A stretch of DNA of 62,372 nt from Dysgonamonadaceae bacterium (GTDB taxonomy: Bacteria; Bacteroidota; Bacteroidia; Bacteroidales; Azobacteroidaceae), in contig JAISUN010000073.1 in the NCBI GenBank assembly GCA_031272085.1, forward strand, positions 1 through 62,372, given 5' to 3'. Below the pieces are notes generated by a model. The model did not search any database. It was not told where the DNA came from and saw only the letters and a program-made list of their open reading frames with translations. This document shows positions 14,442 to 22,221 of the stretch, piece after piece. Made by a program: the position numbers and the translations under genes. The first letter of the stretch is position 1, and the number at the start of each line of letters is the position of its first letter.

Positions 14442-15116
14442 TCAATCTTTTCCTGATACAACGACTACAAATTCGCCCCGCGGGGCGTTTTGCGTAAAAT
14501 GTTCTATCAGTTCTTTCAAACTGCCCCTGACCGTCTGTTCGTGGAGTTTTGAAATTTCCCGCGAAACGGAGGCTTTCCTGTCATCCCCCAAAAACTGTGC
14601 CAACTGCGTCAGCAATTTCAGGATTTTGAAGGGCGATTCGTAAAAAACCATTGTCCGCCGCTCTTCGACAAGTTCTTGAAACCGGCTTTGCCGCCCCTTT
14701 TTCGGAGGCAAAAAGCCTTCAAAAACGAAACGGTCGGTCGGCAATCCCGAATCGACAAGCGCGGGAACGAAAGCCGTCGCGCCCGGAAGGCACTCAACCT
14801 CAACGCCTTTGGCCACACATTCGCGGACAAGCAGAAATCCGGGGTCGGAAATACCCGGAGTGCCGGCGTCGGATACGAGGGCTGCGCTTTCGCCGCTGCT
14901 GATGCGCTCTGCAATGCGTTCGACAGTCTGGTGTTCGTTGAATTTGTGGTGCGAAATCATCTTGTTTTTTATGTCGAAATGTTTCAGCAAAACGCCCGTA
15001 GTGCGCGTGTCTTCGGCCAACAGAAAGTCCACTTCGCGGATTATCCTGACGGCGCGGTAGGTCATATCTTCCAGATTGCCGACCGGAGTTGGAACTAAAT
15101 AAAGTTTGTTTTCCAC
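14442..15116 (-). CDS. rsmI: 16S rRNA (cytidine-2'-O)-methyltransferase RsmI
   Basis: RsmI methylates the ribose of C1402 in 16S rRNA, using SAM, in the decoding centre. The family motifs are LYLVPTPVGNLEDMTYRAV at the N-terminus, LLAEDTRTTGVLLKH, ALVSDAGTPGISDPG and FEGFLPPKKGRQ. I start it at GTG 15116 (VENKLYLVPTP, 224 residues). The frame is open further to ATG 15185, but the extra 23 residues are unlike the family and overlap the upstream gene, whose stop at 15128 lies 11 bp before this GTG. It is therefore part of a leftward operon with the hypothetical gene and probably the helicase gene. Confidence 0.92.
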   Translation of the reverse strand: MENKLYLVPTPVGNLEDMTYRAVRIIREVDFLLAEDTRTTGVLLKHFDIKNKMISHHKFNEHQTVERIAERISSGESAALVSDAGTPGISDPGFLLVRECVAKGVEVECLPGATAFVPALVDSGLPTDRFVFEGFLPPKKGRQSRFQELVEERRTMVFYESPFKILKLLTQLAQFLGDDRKASVSREISKLHEQTVRGSLKELIEHFTQNAPRGEFVVVVSGKD

Positions 15117-15127
15117 GCTTGCAGTTT

Positions 15128-15577
15128 TTAAGTGAACCGTTGGTTCAGGAGTTCCATAAAAGCCCGGCCTGCTTCGCTTTCCCATGAAATGGGAAATTGG
15201 CTGTCGAGGTAATCCAGAGTTTCCTTGACGGAATTAAAATCGTTGATTTTCTGCACTGCTCCGTCCATAGCGCGGGCGTCGCCGCCGAAAATGTCGCGCA
15301 GAAACATAAAACGATGATTCAGAGTGATAGACTGCCCGAAATCGGAGTAGATTTTCCGCACTATTTTGTCGCCGAAAAATGCGGGTTGAGTTGCGGGCAG
15401 GCTTTTGGCCTGTTCGGTTTTCAGGCGGTTCAATCCTGATTTCAGGCGGTTCAGAATTTCTTCCGAATCGCTGAAAAAAGTTGCGGGAATTGTTTCCGAA
15501 TCCCCTGCTTGCCGGAATTTATCGTTCAAAACGCGAATCTGTTCCAGACAATCTTCTATTTCCTGTCGAAAATTCAT
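15128..15577 (-). CDS. Conserved hypothetical protein upstream of rsmI
   Basis: The 149-residue soluble protein is mainly helical (RQEIEDCLEQIRVLNDKF, SEEILNRLKSGLNRLKTEQ), with a C-terminal segment ending WESEAGRAFMELLNQRF. It has no signal peptide, transmembrane segment or recognisable catalytic motif. It lies 11 bp upstream of the rsmI start and 45 bp downstream of the helicase gene, so the genes are likely cotranscribed. I do not recognise a family. Confidence 0.75.
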   Translation of the reverse strand: MNFRQEIEDCLEQIRVLNDKFRQAGDSETIPATFFSDSEEILNRLKSGLNRLKTEQAKSLPATQPAFFGDKIVRKIYSDFGQSITLNHRFMFLRDIFGGDARAMDGAVQKINDFNSVKETLDYLDSQFPISWESEAGRAFMELLNQRFT

Positions 15578-15622
15578 TTTCCGTAACCGAATTTCGGTAC
15601 AAATGTAAGCAAAAAATTGAAA

Positions 15623-17041
15623 TTATGTAGTTTCCAACAAATCTTTTGCAGGATTTACTAAAAAAATTCTTTCCGTAGCGCGTGTAAATGCCGTATAAAG
15701 CCAGCGGTAGAAGTCGATTCCGAGATATTCCTGCGGCACGTATGAAATGTCAAGGAACACGTTTTTCCACTGTCCGCCCTGCGCTTTGTGGCAGGTTACG
15801 GCGTAGGCGTATTTTACTTGAAGCGCGTTGAAATGCGGATTTTCTTTTATCTGTTTCATCTTTTCGCGGCGTTGCGGAACGTCTTCGTAATCTTCCAAAA
15901 CGCTGTAAAACAGTTTGTCGCTCATTTCTTTGGGCAGGGCCGGGGAATCGCTTTGCAGGGTTTCCATCAGGATTTTCACTTCCAATTCAGCGTCGTAGTC
16001 GGGGAAACGCGCCAGAACGTCGCAAAAACGGAAGCCGTAAAGTTCCTGTTCGCGGCGGACGCGGACGACTTCCATAAGTTCGCCGTTAGCGATGAATCCC
16101 AATTTTTCCTCGTTTTTAGCCCAGAAATAATTGTTTTTGGCAATCATCAGCAGGTCGCCTGTCGAGAGTTCTTCTTCCCGCATCAGCACGCGGTTTCGGA
16201 TGCCGTTGTTGTAGATTCCGGCGCGTTTGTTGGAGCGGGTAATCACGGTCGTTTCTTCCATCCCGTCGCGACTGTAAGCCGATGCAATGGCCTCAATCAG
16301 TTCGTCGCCGCCGATTTTTATCACGTCGGGAAAGCCTGCTATCCGGATTTTCGGGAAGAGGCCGGTCTTGTTTTCGTTCATAGCCTGCCGCAGAAGCGTG
16401 GCGTTCATCAAAATTCCCGATTCTTCGGCCTGCCGGACTACCTGCGTGAGGGTGATTTCACGGACTTCGAGGCCGTAGCCTTTCAGCGTTTCAGCGTCCA
16501 ATGCCGGGCTTTCGGCCTGCGAAACCGGGGGCAACTGCGCCGAATCGCCGAGCAAAATCAGGCGGCAGCCGTCGCCGCTGTAAACGTAGTGAATCAGGTC
16601 GTCGAGCAGGCGGCCGGAGCCGAAAGCGGAATCAAGGCCGTCGTTTGAAATCATCGAGGCCTCATCGACAATGAAAAGCGTGTGTTTATGCAGGTTGTCG
16701 GCCTGCACATATCCGCCCGGCTCGTTGGAAAAAATCTTTTGACGGTATATTTTTTTATGAATTGTAAAGGCATTTTGGCCGGCGTAGGAAGCAAATACTT
16801 TGGCTGCCCGGCCGGTGGGAGCCAGAAGTATTGCTTTCTGTTTCAGTTCGTTAATGGTTTTGACCAAGGCTCCGGCGAGCGAAGATTTTCCGGTTCCGGC
16901 GTAACCTTTCAGCAGGAAAAGGGCGTCGTTGTTGCGGCTGAACAGGAAATCGCTCAATTTTTCCAAAGCCTGCAACTGTTCGCCGGTCGGCTCGTAAGGA
17001 AAATTTTGTTTTATCCGCTCCGAGAAAAAGGAATTATTCAT
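15623..17041 (-). CDS. RecD-like superfamily 1 DNA helicase
   Basis: The 472-residue protein has Walker A GYAGTGKSS (46-54), Walker B FIVDEASMIS (123-132), GDSAQLPPVSQAESPALD (motif III), and the C-terminal motifs YAVTCHKAQGGQWKNVFLD and RWLYTAFTRATERIFLV. This is the RecD/Pif1-type SF1B helicase core with a UvrD_C_2 tail. At 472 residues it lacks the long N-terminal part of RecD2 and there are no recB/recC neighbours, so an independent 5'-3' helicase in repair or replication is likely. It follows the DUF4861 gene by 13 bp on the same strand. Confidence 0.87.
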   Translation of the reverse strand: MNNSFFSERIKQNFPYEPTGEQLQALEKLSDFLFSRNNDALFLLKGYAGTGKSSLAGALVKTINELKQKAILLAPTGRAAKVFASYAGQNAFTIHKKIYRQKIFSNEPGGYVQADNLHKHTLFIVDEASMISNDGLDSAFGSGRLLDDLIHYVYSGDGCRLILLGDSAQLPPVSQAESPALDAETLKGYGLEVREITLTQVVRQAEESGILMNATLLRQAMNENKTGLFPKIRIAGFPDVIKIGGDELIEAIASAYSRDGMEETTVITRSNKRAGIYNNGIRNRVLMREEELSTGDLLMIAKNNYFWAKNEEKLGFIANGELMEVVRVRREQELYGFRFCDVLARFPDYDAELEVKILMETLQSDSPALPKEMSDKLFYSVLEDYEDVPQRREKMKQIKENPHFNALQVKYAYAVTCHKAQGGQWKNVFLDISYVPQEYLGIDFYRWLYTAFTRATERIFLVNPAKDLLETT

Positions 17042-17054
17042 AAAAAAACTTCGT

Positions 17055-18206
17055 TCAAAAACTGACCGCCAGCGGCGTTTTCAGGCTTTCGGCGAAGCGC
17101 GTCATATAAATATCGAAACTCATCAGGTCGGAAAAACCGTATTGCGACCAGCCGAAACCGGTGTAATAAACCATCGGCTTGCCCGGCTCGTACTTTGTTA
17201 CAGCCAGATTGTGGGCGTGAGTTTCGGGCTTTTTCGTTATCGGATTTATGACCGTATAACGGTTTTCGACAGTGCGGTCAATTCCGCTCGGAATAAGGAC
17301 TCCCATAAAAACGGCTCCCGCGTTCGGCGAATCTTCCTGATACAGCAAATAATTATTGTCGGCCGAAAAGACGTTAACATTTCCGCCCTCGCGCAAGGCA
17401 ATTCCTGCTGCAACGGGAATCTCGCTGCCTGTGCCGTATTCCTGAACAACCTTGGTCAGTTGCGAACCTGCGTCGAGCGAAAATGTGCGGCTTTCGGAAA
17501 ATGTTTGTCCGTCAACCGTTATGTCATTGTAAATCAGGCGAAAAGTGAGGCGAAGAGGCCCGTTTTCAAGCACTTCCTGCGAAACAAAATTTTCGTTCAG
17601 CCAGAGCGTGTCTTTCACAAAAGGAGCCATCGCGCCAGCGCCCAGCGAGCGGCCTACTTTGTAGTCGTCGAGGCCTTCGCCGTGGTCTTCGTGATAAGAC
17701 TGTTCGCCGGCCAAATCTTTCTTGTACCACTCGTCGATAACGAGTTTCGGAGTTTTCTTGTACCATGCGTCAATCCCGTTGCTCGGCCCGTCGATTGGAA
17801 CGAGGGCGTGGCCGTAGATGCGGAAAGCGACGCGGTCGTTTTCCCACGCGAAATCGTCGTAACGTTCCTTGATGAAACGTCCGTAAACCTGCGGTTTAAA
17901 TTCCAGAGGTTCGCCTTTCACGATGGAATAGACGGCTGTTCCGTGCGCTTTCAGTCCGGACTGGAAAATCAGTTTGCCGTCGAAAGTCGTTTGAGCCGGA
18001 ACTGCTTCGGCAGCGGAATTTTTAACTATATAAGTTTCGCCGTCGGACAGGGGCAGTTTTGCCGAAATGTCGGCAGTCGGAATTTCGACCATTTCCGAAA
18101 TACGGTCAAAATCGCTCGGATTCGTTATTTTAACCCTTATCTGCGCGGGTTTGGAGCAGGACGCCAAAAATCCTGCGATACAGAACAACAAAAAGCATTT
18201 TTTCAT
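17055..18206 (-). CDS. DUF4861 lipoprotein, pectin-associated
   Basis: The 383-residue protein has a lipoprotein signal peptide (FCIAGFLASC, cysteine 17), so it is exported and lipidated. The body matches DUF4861: ITNPSDFDRISEMVEIP, RYDDFAWENDRVAFRIYGHAL, GEGLDDYKVGRSLGAG and YYTGFGWSQYGF. The family is common in Bacteroidota and Gammaproteobacteria and often lies with kduI/kduD and pectate lyases. Here it follows kduI by 8 bp and must be cotranscribed. A role with unsaturated or oxidised uronic acids is inferred from context; no enzyme activity is visible from motifs. Confidence 0.83.
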   Translation of the reverse strand: MKKCFLLFCIAGFLASCSKPAQIRVKITNPSDFDRISEMVEIPTADISAKLPLSDGETYIVKNSAAEAVPAQTTFDGKLIFQSGLKAHGTAVYSIVKGEPLEFKPQVYGRFIKERYDDFAWENDRVAFRIYGHALVPIDGPSNGIDAWYKKTPKLVIDEWYKKDLAGEQSYHEDHGEGLDDYKVGRSLGAGAMAPFVKDTLWLNENFVSQEVLENGPLRLTFRLIYNDITVDGQTFSESRTFSLDAGSQLTKVVQEYGTGSEIPVAAGIALREGGNVNVFSADNNYLLYQEDSPNAGAVFMGVLIPSGIDRTVENRYTVINPITKKPETHAHNLAVTKYEPGKPMVYYTGFGWSQYGFSDLMSFDIYMTRFAESLKTPLAVSF

Positions 18207-18214
18207 CTTATTAT

Positions 18215-19057
18215 TTATTTAAGTTTATCAGCCGTGAAAGTATCCATATCGTCGTAGTCGAGATTTTCGCCGCACATTGCCCAGATGAAAGTATAATTGC
18301 TGGTTCCGGCGGCCGAATGTATTGACCACGAGGGAGATATGACAGCCTGCTCGTTGCCCATAAAAATATGGCGGGTTTCCTGCGGCTGTCCCATAAAGTG
18401 GCAAACTGCCTGTTTTTCAGGCACTTTGAAATAGAAATAGGCTTCCATCCGCCGCGAGTGGGTGTGAGGCGGCATGGTGTTCCAGACGCTGCCCGTTTTC
18501 AGTTCGGTAAGCCCCATCTGTAATTGGCAGCAGGGAACTATTTCATTAAGAATCAACTGATTAAGCAAGCGTGCGTTACAGGTTTCCTGCGAGCCGAGGT
18601 CGCGCGTCCGCCGCATATTTGCAGTGATTTGCGCAGTCGGATAAGCCGTATGCGCTGGCGAAGATGCGAAATAAAATTTTGCCGGTTTTTCGGCGTTTTT
18701 GCTCTTGAAAATCACTTCGCGTGAGCCGCGGCCTACGTAAACCGCATCTTTGTAGCCCATTTCGTAATCTTTGCCGTCAACTGTCAGTACGCCTTCGCCT
18801 TCGATGCAGATGACGCCGACTTCGCGGCGTTCGCAGAAATATTCCGAGCGAATCAGGTCAACGGTTTCCAATTTCAGGTTTTCCCGCACCGGCAGCGCTC
18901 CGCCGATAATCAGGCGGTCGTTGTGGGTGTAGGTCATCAAAACCGCGTCGGGTTCAAATACTTTTTCAACCAGAAACTCTTTGCGGAGTTGCGTGGTGTC
19001 GTAGTTCTTAACGTCGTTGGGGTGAGTTCCCCATCTTTCTTCGATTTTTGTTTTCAT
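18215..19057 (-). CDS. kduI: 5-keto-4-deoxyuronate isomerase KduI
   Basis: KduI converts 4-deoxy-L-threo-5-hexosulose uronate to 3-deoxy-D-glycero-2,5-hexodiulosonate in the pectin/uronate catabolic route. The protein has 280 residues and a cupin fold, which is normal. Family features include the opening GTHPNDVKNYDTTQLRKEFL, the histidine-rich metal segment FNTMPPHTHSRRMEAYFYF (here WNTMPPHTHSRRMEAYF) and the C-terminal SWSIHSAAGTSNYTFIWAM. No kduD is adjacent. It lies between a putative regulator gene (23 bp upstream) and a DUF4861 gene (8 bp downstream). Confidence 0.95.
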   Translation of the reverse strand: MKTKIEERWGTHPNDVKNYDTTQLRKEFLVEKVFEPDAVLMTYTHNDRLIIGGALPVRENLKLETVDLIRSEYFCERREVGVICIEGEGVLTVDGKDYEMGYKDAVYVGRGSREVIFKSKNAEKPAKFYFASSPAHTAYPTAQITANMRRTRDLGSQETCNARLLNQLILNEIVPCCQLQMGLTELKTGSVWNTMPPHTHSRRMEAYFYFKVPEKQAVCHFMGQPQETRHIFMGNEQAVISPSWSIHSAAGTSNYTFIWAMCGENLDYDDMDTFTADKLK

Positions 19058-19080
19058 TTTTGTATTTGTTTTTTATTATT

Positions 19081-20037
19081 TTACAATTTGTTTACAATTT
19101 GTCGTTGTTTATCGAAATACAGGATTCTTTGCCTTTCATTTGTCTGGCTAATTTGCGTCGAAAGTTTGATTAGCGAATGAATCCAGTTTTTTGTTGTCGC
19201 GAAAATTTCGGGGTCTTCCGAGGTTGCCGAAGTCAGCAGGAAAGCCTTAATCATACTGATTTTTAAATTGTCGATTTCAAAGTAACTGTAATTTGTTGTG
19301 AGTTCAATGTCGGAAATGTAGATGTAAACAGAATTTCCCGTTTCATCAAATTTTCCTTTGACGGCAAGGTTTTCGATGTAGTCGATTATCTCAAACAACT
19401 CTTCTTTAATGCTTTCGACTTCGTAAGGGTTCAGGAGGCGTATGTCCCTGAAATACTTTATGTTGTTCACAAAATGCTGGAACACGTAATTGTCGAAAAC
19501 GTAGTGCGAATTTTTGAAATTCTTTGTTTGTTGAAACCGGATGTCGAAGGACTCCGAGGCAAAGTCGGACACTTTAAAGTCGTTGAAATTCAAGGCTTTA
19601 TTTTTGAAATAAAATGCCCAGTTGAATACGTAGAATTTACGTATTATTGGAAAACCGGAAAAAAACGGCTGCGGAATCTCGTTTGATACCACTCCGGTTT
19701 CAGAATGTCGAGATTCCTGCGTCAATCGCAGCATTTCGAGAAATCCCCTGACCATTATTTCGCTGTCTTGGCCAAAGTCAAGGAAATCGGGCAGTTTCAT
19801 CTGGAAAGGCCTGCTTCTGTTGATTTCAGTCCCGATAATGGTGTCGAGCGAAATGCTGAGTTTTCTTGAAATAATGACAACTTCGTTAAACGTGAACGGC
19901 ACTTCCTGCCTCAAACGCCGATATACAGCCTCTTTTTCGATGCGGAGGATATCGACAAGGGTCTTTACCATTTGCGAGTTTTGAGGAATCTTTTTGCGGA
20001 TTTCCTCCATTAATGCGTTGTAAATTTTATCGTCCAT
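19081..20037 (-). CDS. Putative HTH regulator of a Bacteroidales-type family
   Basis: The 318-residue protein has an N-terminal XRE/BetR-like helix-turn-helix (residues 15-65; TLVDILRIEKEAVYRRLRQE and FTFNEVVIISRKLSISLDTI). The long C-terminal part (80-318) is rich in Phe and Tyr (IRKFYVFNWAFYFKN, SHYVFDNYVFQHFVNNIKYF) and has no known enzymatic motif; it may be a sensing or oligomerisation domain. It starts 15 bp downstream of nspC and ends 23 bp before kduI on the same strand. I infer a regulator, with the ligand unknown. Regulation of kduI or nspC is possible but unproven. Confidence 0.65.
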   Translation of the reverse strand: MDDKIYNALMEEIRKKIPQNSQMVKTLVDILRIEKEAVYRRLRQEVPFTFNEVVIISRKLSISLDTIIGTEINRSRPFQMKLPDFLDFGQDSEIMVRGFLEMLRLTQESRHSETGVVSNEIPQPFFSGFPIIRKFYVFNWAFYFKNKALNFNDFKVSDFASESFDIRFQQTKNFKNSHYVFDNYVFQHFVNNIKYFRDIRLLNPYEVESIKEELFEIIDYIENLAVKGKFDETGNSVYIYISDIELTTNYSYFEIDNLKISMIKAFLLTSATSEDPEIFATTKNWIHSLIKLSTQISQTNERQRILYFDKQRQIVNKL

Positions 20038-20051
20038 AGTAGTCTGTTTTT

Positions 20052-21200
20052 TTAACTCATTCTTTGTTTGTAGTCTTCGTATCCGAATCGGCGGTAAGTT
20101 TCCAAAGTTCCGTCTTCGTGCAGCAAACAGAGGTCGGGATGCGGGATTCCGTTAAACATTGTCGTTTTTACCGTCGTGTAATGAATCATATCTTCAAAAA
20201 TAATGCGGTCGCCAGCCGCCAGAGGCTTGTCGAAAGTCCAGAATCCGACGTAATCGCCGCTCAAACAGGAGTTTCCGCCAAGTCGATAGACGTTTTTCCC
20301 CGAATCGTATTTTTCGCAAATTTCCGCTCCGCGCACAACGGGCTGATACGGCATTTCGAGGCAATCGGGCATGTGGCAGGAAAATGAAACGTCGAGAACG
20401 GCCGTTTTTATGCCGCCGCTTTCCACAACGTCAATCACCGTAGAAACTAAAACGCCTGTCTGCCAGACAAAAGCCGCTCCGGGTTCGAGGATTATCTTTA
20501 ATTTAGGGTATTTTGCTTTAAAATTCTTCAAAAGCGCGATTAAATGCTCAACGTCGTAATCCTTGCGCGTCATCAGGTGTCCGCCGCCCATGTTCAGCCA
20601 CTTGATTTTCGGGAGCAGGCTGCCGAACTTGGCTTCGACCTGTTCCAAAGTGTGTTCCAGAGCGAAAGACGAGGATTCGCAAAGCGTGTGGAAATGCAGG
20701 CCTTCAACGCCTTCCGGCAAATCGCCTCCGAGCGCTTCGCAGGTAAGTCCCAGTCGGGAGCCGGGAGTTGCCGGATTGTAGAGGTCGGTTTCGACTTCCG
20801 AATATTCGGGATTAATGCGTAAACCGCAGGAAATAGGGCTTTTATTACATAAAACTTTCGGATAAAAACGCTCGAACTGCGCAAGCGAATTGAACGTGAT
20901 ATGCGAACTGCAATCGAGAATAGTCTGAAAATCCCGCTCGGTATAGGCGGGCGAATATGTGTGGGCTTTCGACCCCATTTCTTCGACAGCCAAACGCGCT
21001 TCCCAAGGCGAACTTGCGGTAGAGCAGCCGATATATTCGCGGATAATCGGAAAAGCCTTCCACATCGCAAAAGCCTTGAAAGCGAGGATAATATCAACCC
21101 CGGCCCTGTCTTTTACAGAGCGGATAAGGGCAAGATTGCGCCGCAAGAGCGATTCCTCGATTACGTAAGCGGGCGAAGTTATTTCAGAAAAAACTAACAT
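20052..21200 (-). CDS. nspC: Carboxynorspermidine/carboxyspermidine decarboxylase
   Basis: NspC is a PLP enzyme that decarboxylates carboxynorspermidine or carboxyspermidine, the last step of the alternative spermidine pathway common in Bacteroidota. At 382 residues it has the normal length. The PLP lysine is K42 in ILAFKAFAMW. Other family signs are NMGGGHLMTRKDYDVEHL, ILEPGAAFVWQTG and the C-terminal GGNSCLSGDYVGFW with its catalytic cysteine. The partner carboxynorspermidine dehydrogenase is not nearby. A TACCTTTG promoter lies 27 bp upstream. It heads a leftward run of genes that continues to kduI and beyond. Confidence 0.94.
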   Translation of the reverse strand: MLVFSEITSPAYVIEESLLRRNLALIRSVKDRAGVDIILAFKAFAMWKAFPIIREYIGCSTASSPWEARLAVEEMGSKAHTYSPAYTERDFQTILDCSSHITFNSLAQFERFYPKVLCNKSPISCGLRINPEYSEVETDLYNPATPGSRLGLTCEALGGDLPEGVEGLHFHTLCESSSFALEHTLEQVEAKFGSLLPKIKWLNMGGGHLMTRKDYDVEHLIALLKNFKAKYPKLKIILEPGAAFVWQTGVLVSTVIDVVESGGIKTAVLDVSFSCHMPDCLEMPYQPVVRGAEICEKYDSGKNVYRLGGNSCLSGDYVGFWTFDKPLAAGDRIIFEDMIHYTTVKTTMFNGIPHPDLCLLHEDGTLETYRRFGYEDYKQRMS

Positions 21201-21227
21201 TGTTGTACACGGAACCTATTAAAGAGG

Positions 21228-21235
21228 CAAAGGTA
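21228..21235 (-). promoter_or_regulatory. Promoter of nspC (-7 TACCTTTG)
   Basis: The minus strand has a perfect TACCTTTG, 27 bp before the nspC ATG. No clear -33 element is seen; the region upstream is A/T-rich and shared with the rpmH promoter. Confidence 0.6.
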
Positions 21236-21273
21236 ATAATTTTTGCCGGATAAAATAATTTTTTTCGGAATAT

Positions 21274-21304
21274 TTTGTTTTTTCCAAAAAAAGAAGTATC
21301 TTTG
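21274..21304 (+). promoter_or_regulatory. Promoter of rpmH
   Basis: TTTG (21274-21277), exactly 19 bp, then TATCTTTG (21297-21304): one of the best consensus promoters in the window, 42 bp before ATG. Confidence 0.78.
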
Positions 21305-21346
21305 CAGCCCGTTTTGGAAATAAAAAAATAAAACAAATATAAAGTT

Positions 21347-21499
21347 ATGAAACGTACATTTCAGCCTCACAACAGGAAAAGAAAGAACAAACACGGATTC
21401 CGCAGCAGAATGGAAACCGCTAACGGACGCAGAGTTTTAGCAGCACGCCGCGCAAAAGGCCGTGCAAAATTGACCGTTTCCGACGAATATCACGGATAA
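21347..21499 (+). CDS. rpmH: 50S ribosomal protein L34
   Basis: The 50-residue protein [18 protein letters not shown]... has the invariant L34 pattern: [18 protein letters not shown], then [20 protein letters not shown]. It ends [10 protein letters not shown], longer at the C-terminus than in E. coli. It is basic and binds 23S rRNA in the large subunit. It has its own strong promoter and a downstream terminator, so it is probably monocistronic; no rnpA or dnaA is adjacent. Confidence 0.97.
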   Translation: MKRTFQPHNRKRKNKHGFRSRMETANGRRVLAARRAKGRAKLTVSDEYHG

Positions 21500-21519
21500 A
21501 AACGTATTATTTTCCGATA

Positions 21520-21567
21520 TAAAGGGGATAAATCAAAAGTTTATTCCCTTTATTGCGTTTTTTTAAC
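21520..21567 (+). terminator. Rho-independent terminator of rpmH
   Basis: Stem AAAGGGGATAAA with TTTATTCCCTTT (12 bp, one G-T pair) around loop TCAAAAG, then GCG and a run of T (21558-21564). Confidence 0.75.
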
Positions 21568-21614
21568 GGCTTTTTCGTAATTTTGTCAAAAAAATATTTT
21601 AAGACACAAAAAAT

Positions 21615-22214
21615 ATGAATCGAAATTTAAAATTAGGCATCTTCAATCTGCTCGGTTTCGGGTTGGCCATCATCGCGCTGGTTATTGGCGCATACGTTTT
21701 CACGAATGTTTACACTCAACACGGCGACGAAGTGGAAATACCTGACGTTAAAGGACTTACAGTATCCAGAGCCGAACCTCTGTTTGCCGCAAAAGGACTG
21801 GAATGTGTCGTTACCGATTCTATTTTTTCAAAAACCGACAAGCCCGGCACAATCCTCGAAACCGTCCCTCCGCAAGGCTCGAAAGTGAAAAAGGGCAGGA
21901 CGGTGCAACTGAAAATCACGTCGTTTACCGCCCGAATGATTGAAGTGCCGGAAATTCACGACACATCCGAACGGCACGCAATGGCTACGCTCCGCTCCTA
22001 CGGATTTGAGCAGATTAGCGTTAAATCAGTTCCGGGCGTTTACCGCGACCTCGTTATAGGCCTCGAATGTAAGGGAAAACCGGTTGTTGCGGGCGAAAAA
22101 CTCCCCTCCAATGCGCCGCTCTCGATTTTGGTAAGTTCCGGCGACGGAATGACTTTTTCCGACGATTCGGCTTCGGTCGTACCCTTGGACAGCCCTGAAG
22201 AAAACTGGTTCTGA
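21615..22214 (+). CDS. PASTA-domain membrane protein
   Basis: The 199-residue protein has a single transmembrane helix (residues 10-30, LGFGLAIIALVIGAYVF). Three PASTA-like repeats follow (VEIPDVKGLTVSRAEPLFAA, MIEVPEIHDTSERHAMATLR, and a degenerate third with VVAGEKLPSNAPLSILVS). PASTA modules usually bind muropeptides, often in serine/threonine kinases or PBPs. Here there is neither, so it is a stand-alone periplasmic PASTA protein, probably linked to the cell wall. It starts a rightward operon with rluD, the acyltransferase gene, the NigD-like gene and nadE (spacings of a few bases or overlaps). Confidence 0.85.
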   Translation: MNRNLKLGIFNLLGFGLAIIALVIGAYVFTNVYTQHGDEVEIPDVKGLTVSRAEPLFAAKGLECVVTDSIFSKTDKPGTILETVPPQGSKVKKGRTVQLKITSFTARMIEVPEIHDTSERHAMATLRSYGFEQISVKSVPGVYRDLVIGLECKGKPVVAGEKLPSNAPLSILVSSGDGMTFSDDSASVVPLDSPEENWF

Positions 22215-22221
22215 CAACACG

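Noticed and set aside
15117-15185. Upstream extension of rsmI to ATG 15185
   Set aside because: The 23 extra residues are not family-like and overlap the preceding gene.
17142-18257. 371-codon plus-strand open frame over DUF4861
   Set aside because: Shadow of the lipoprotein gene, which has a signal peptide, family motifs and tight spacing to kduI.
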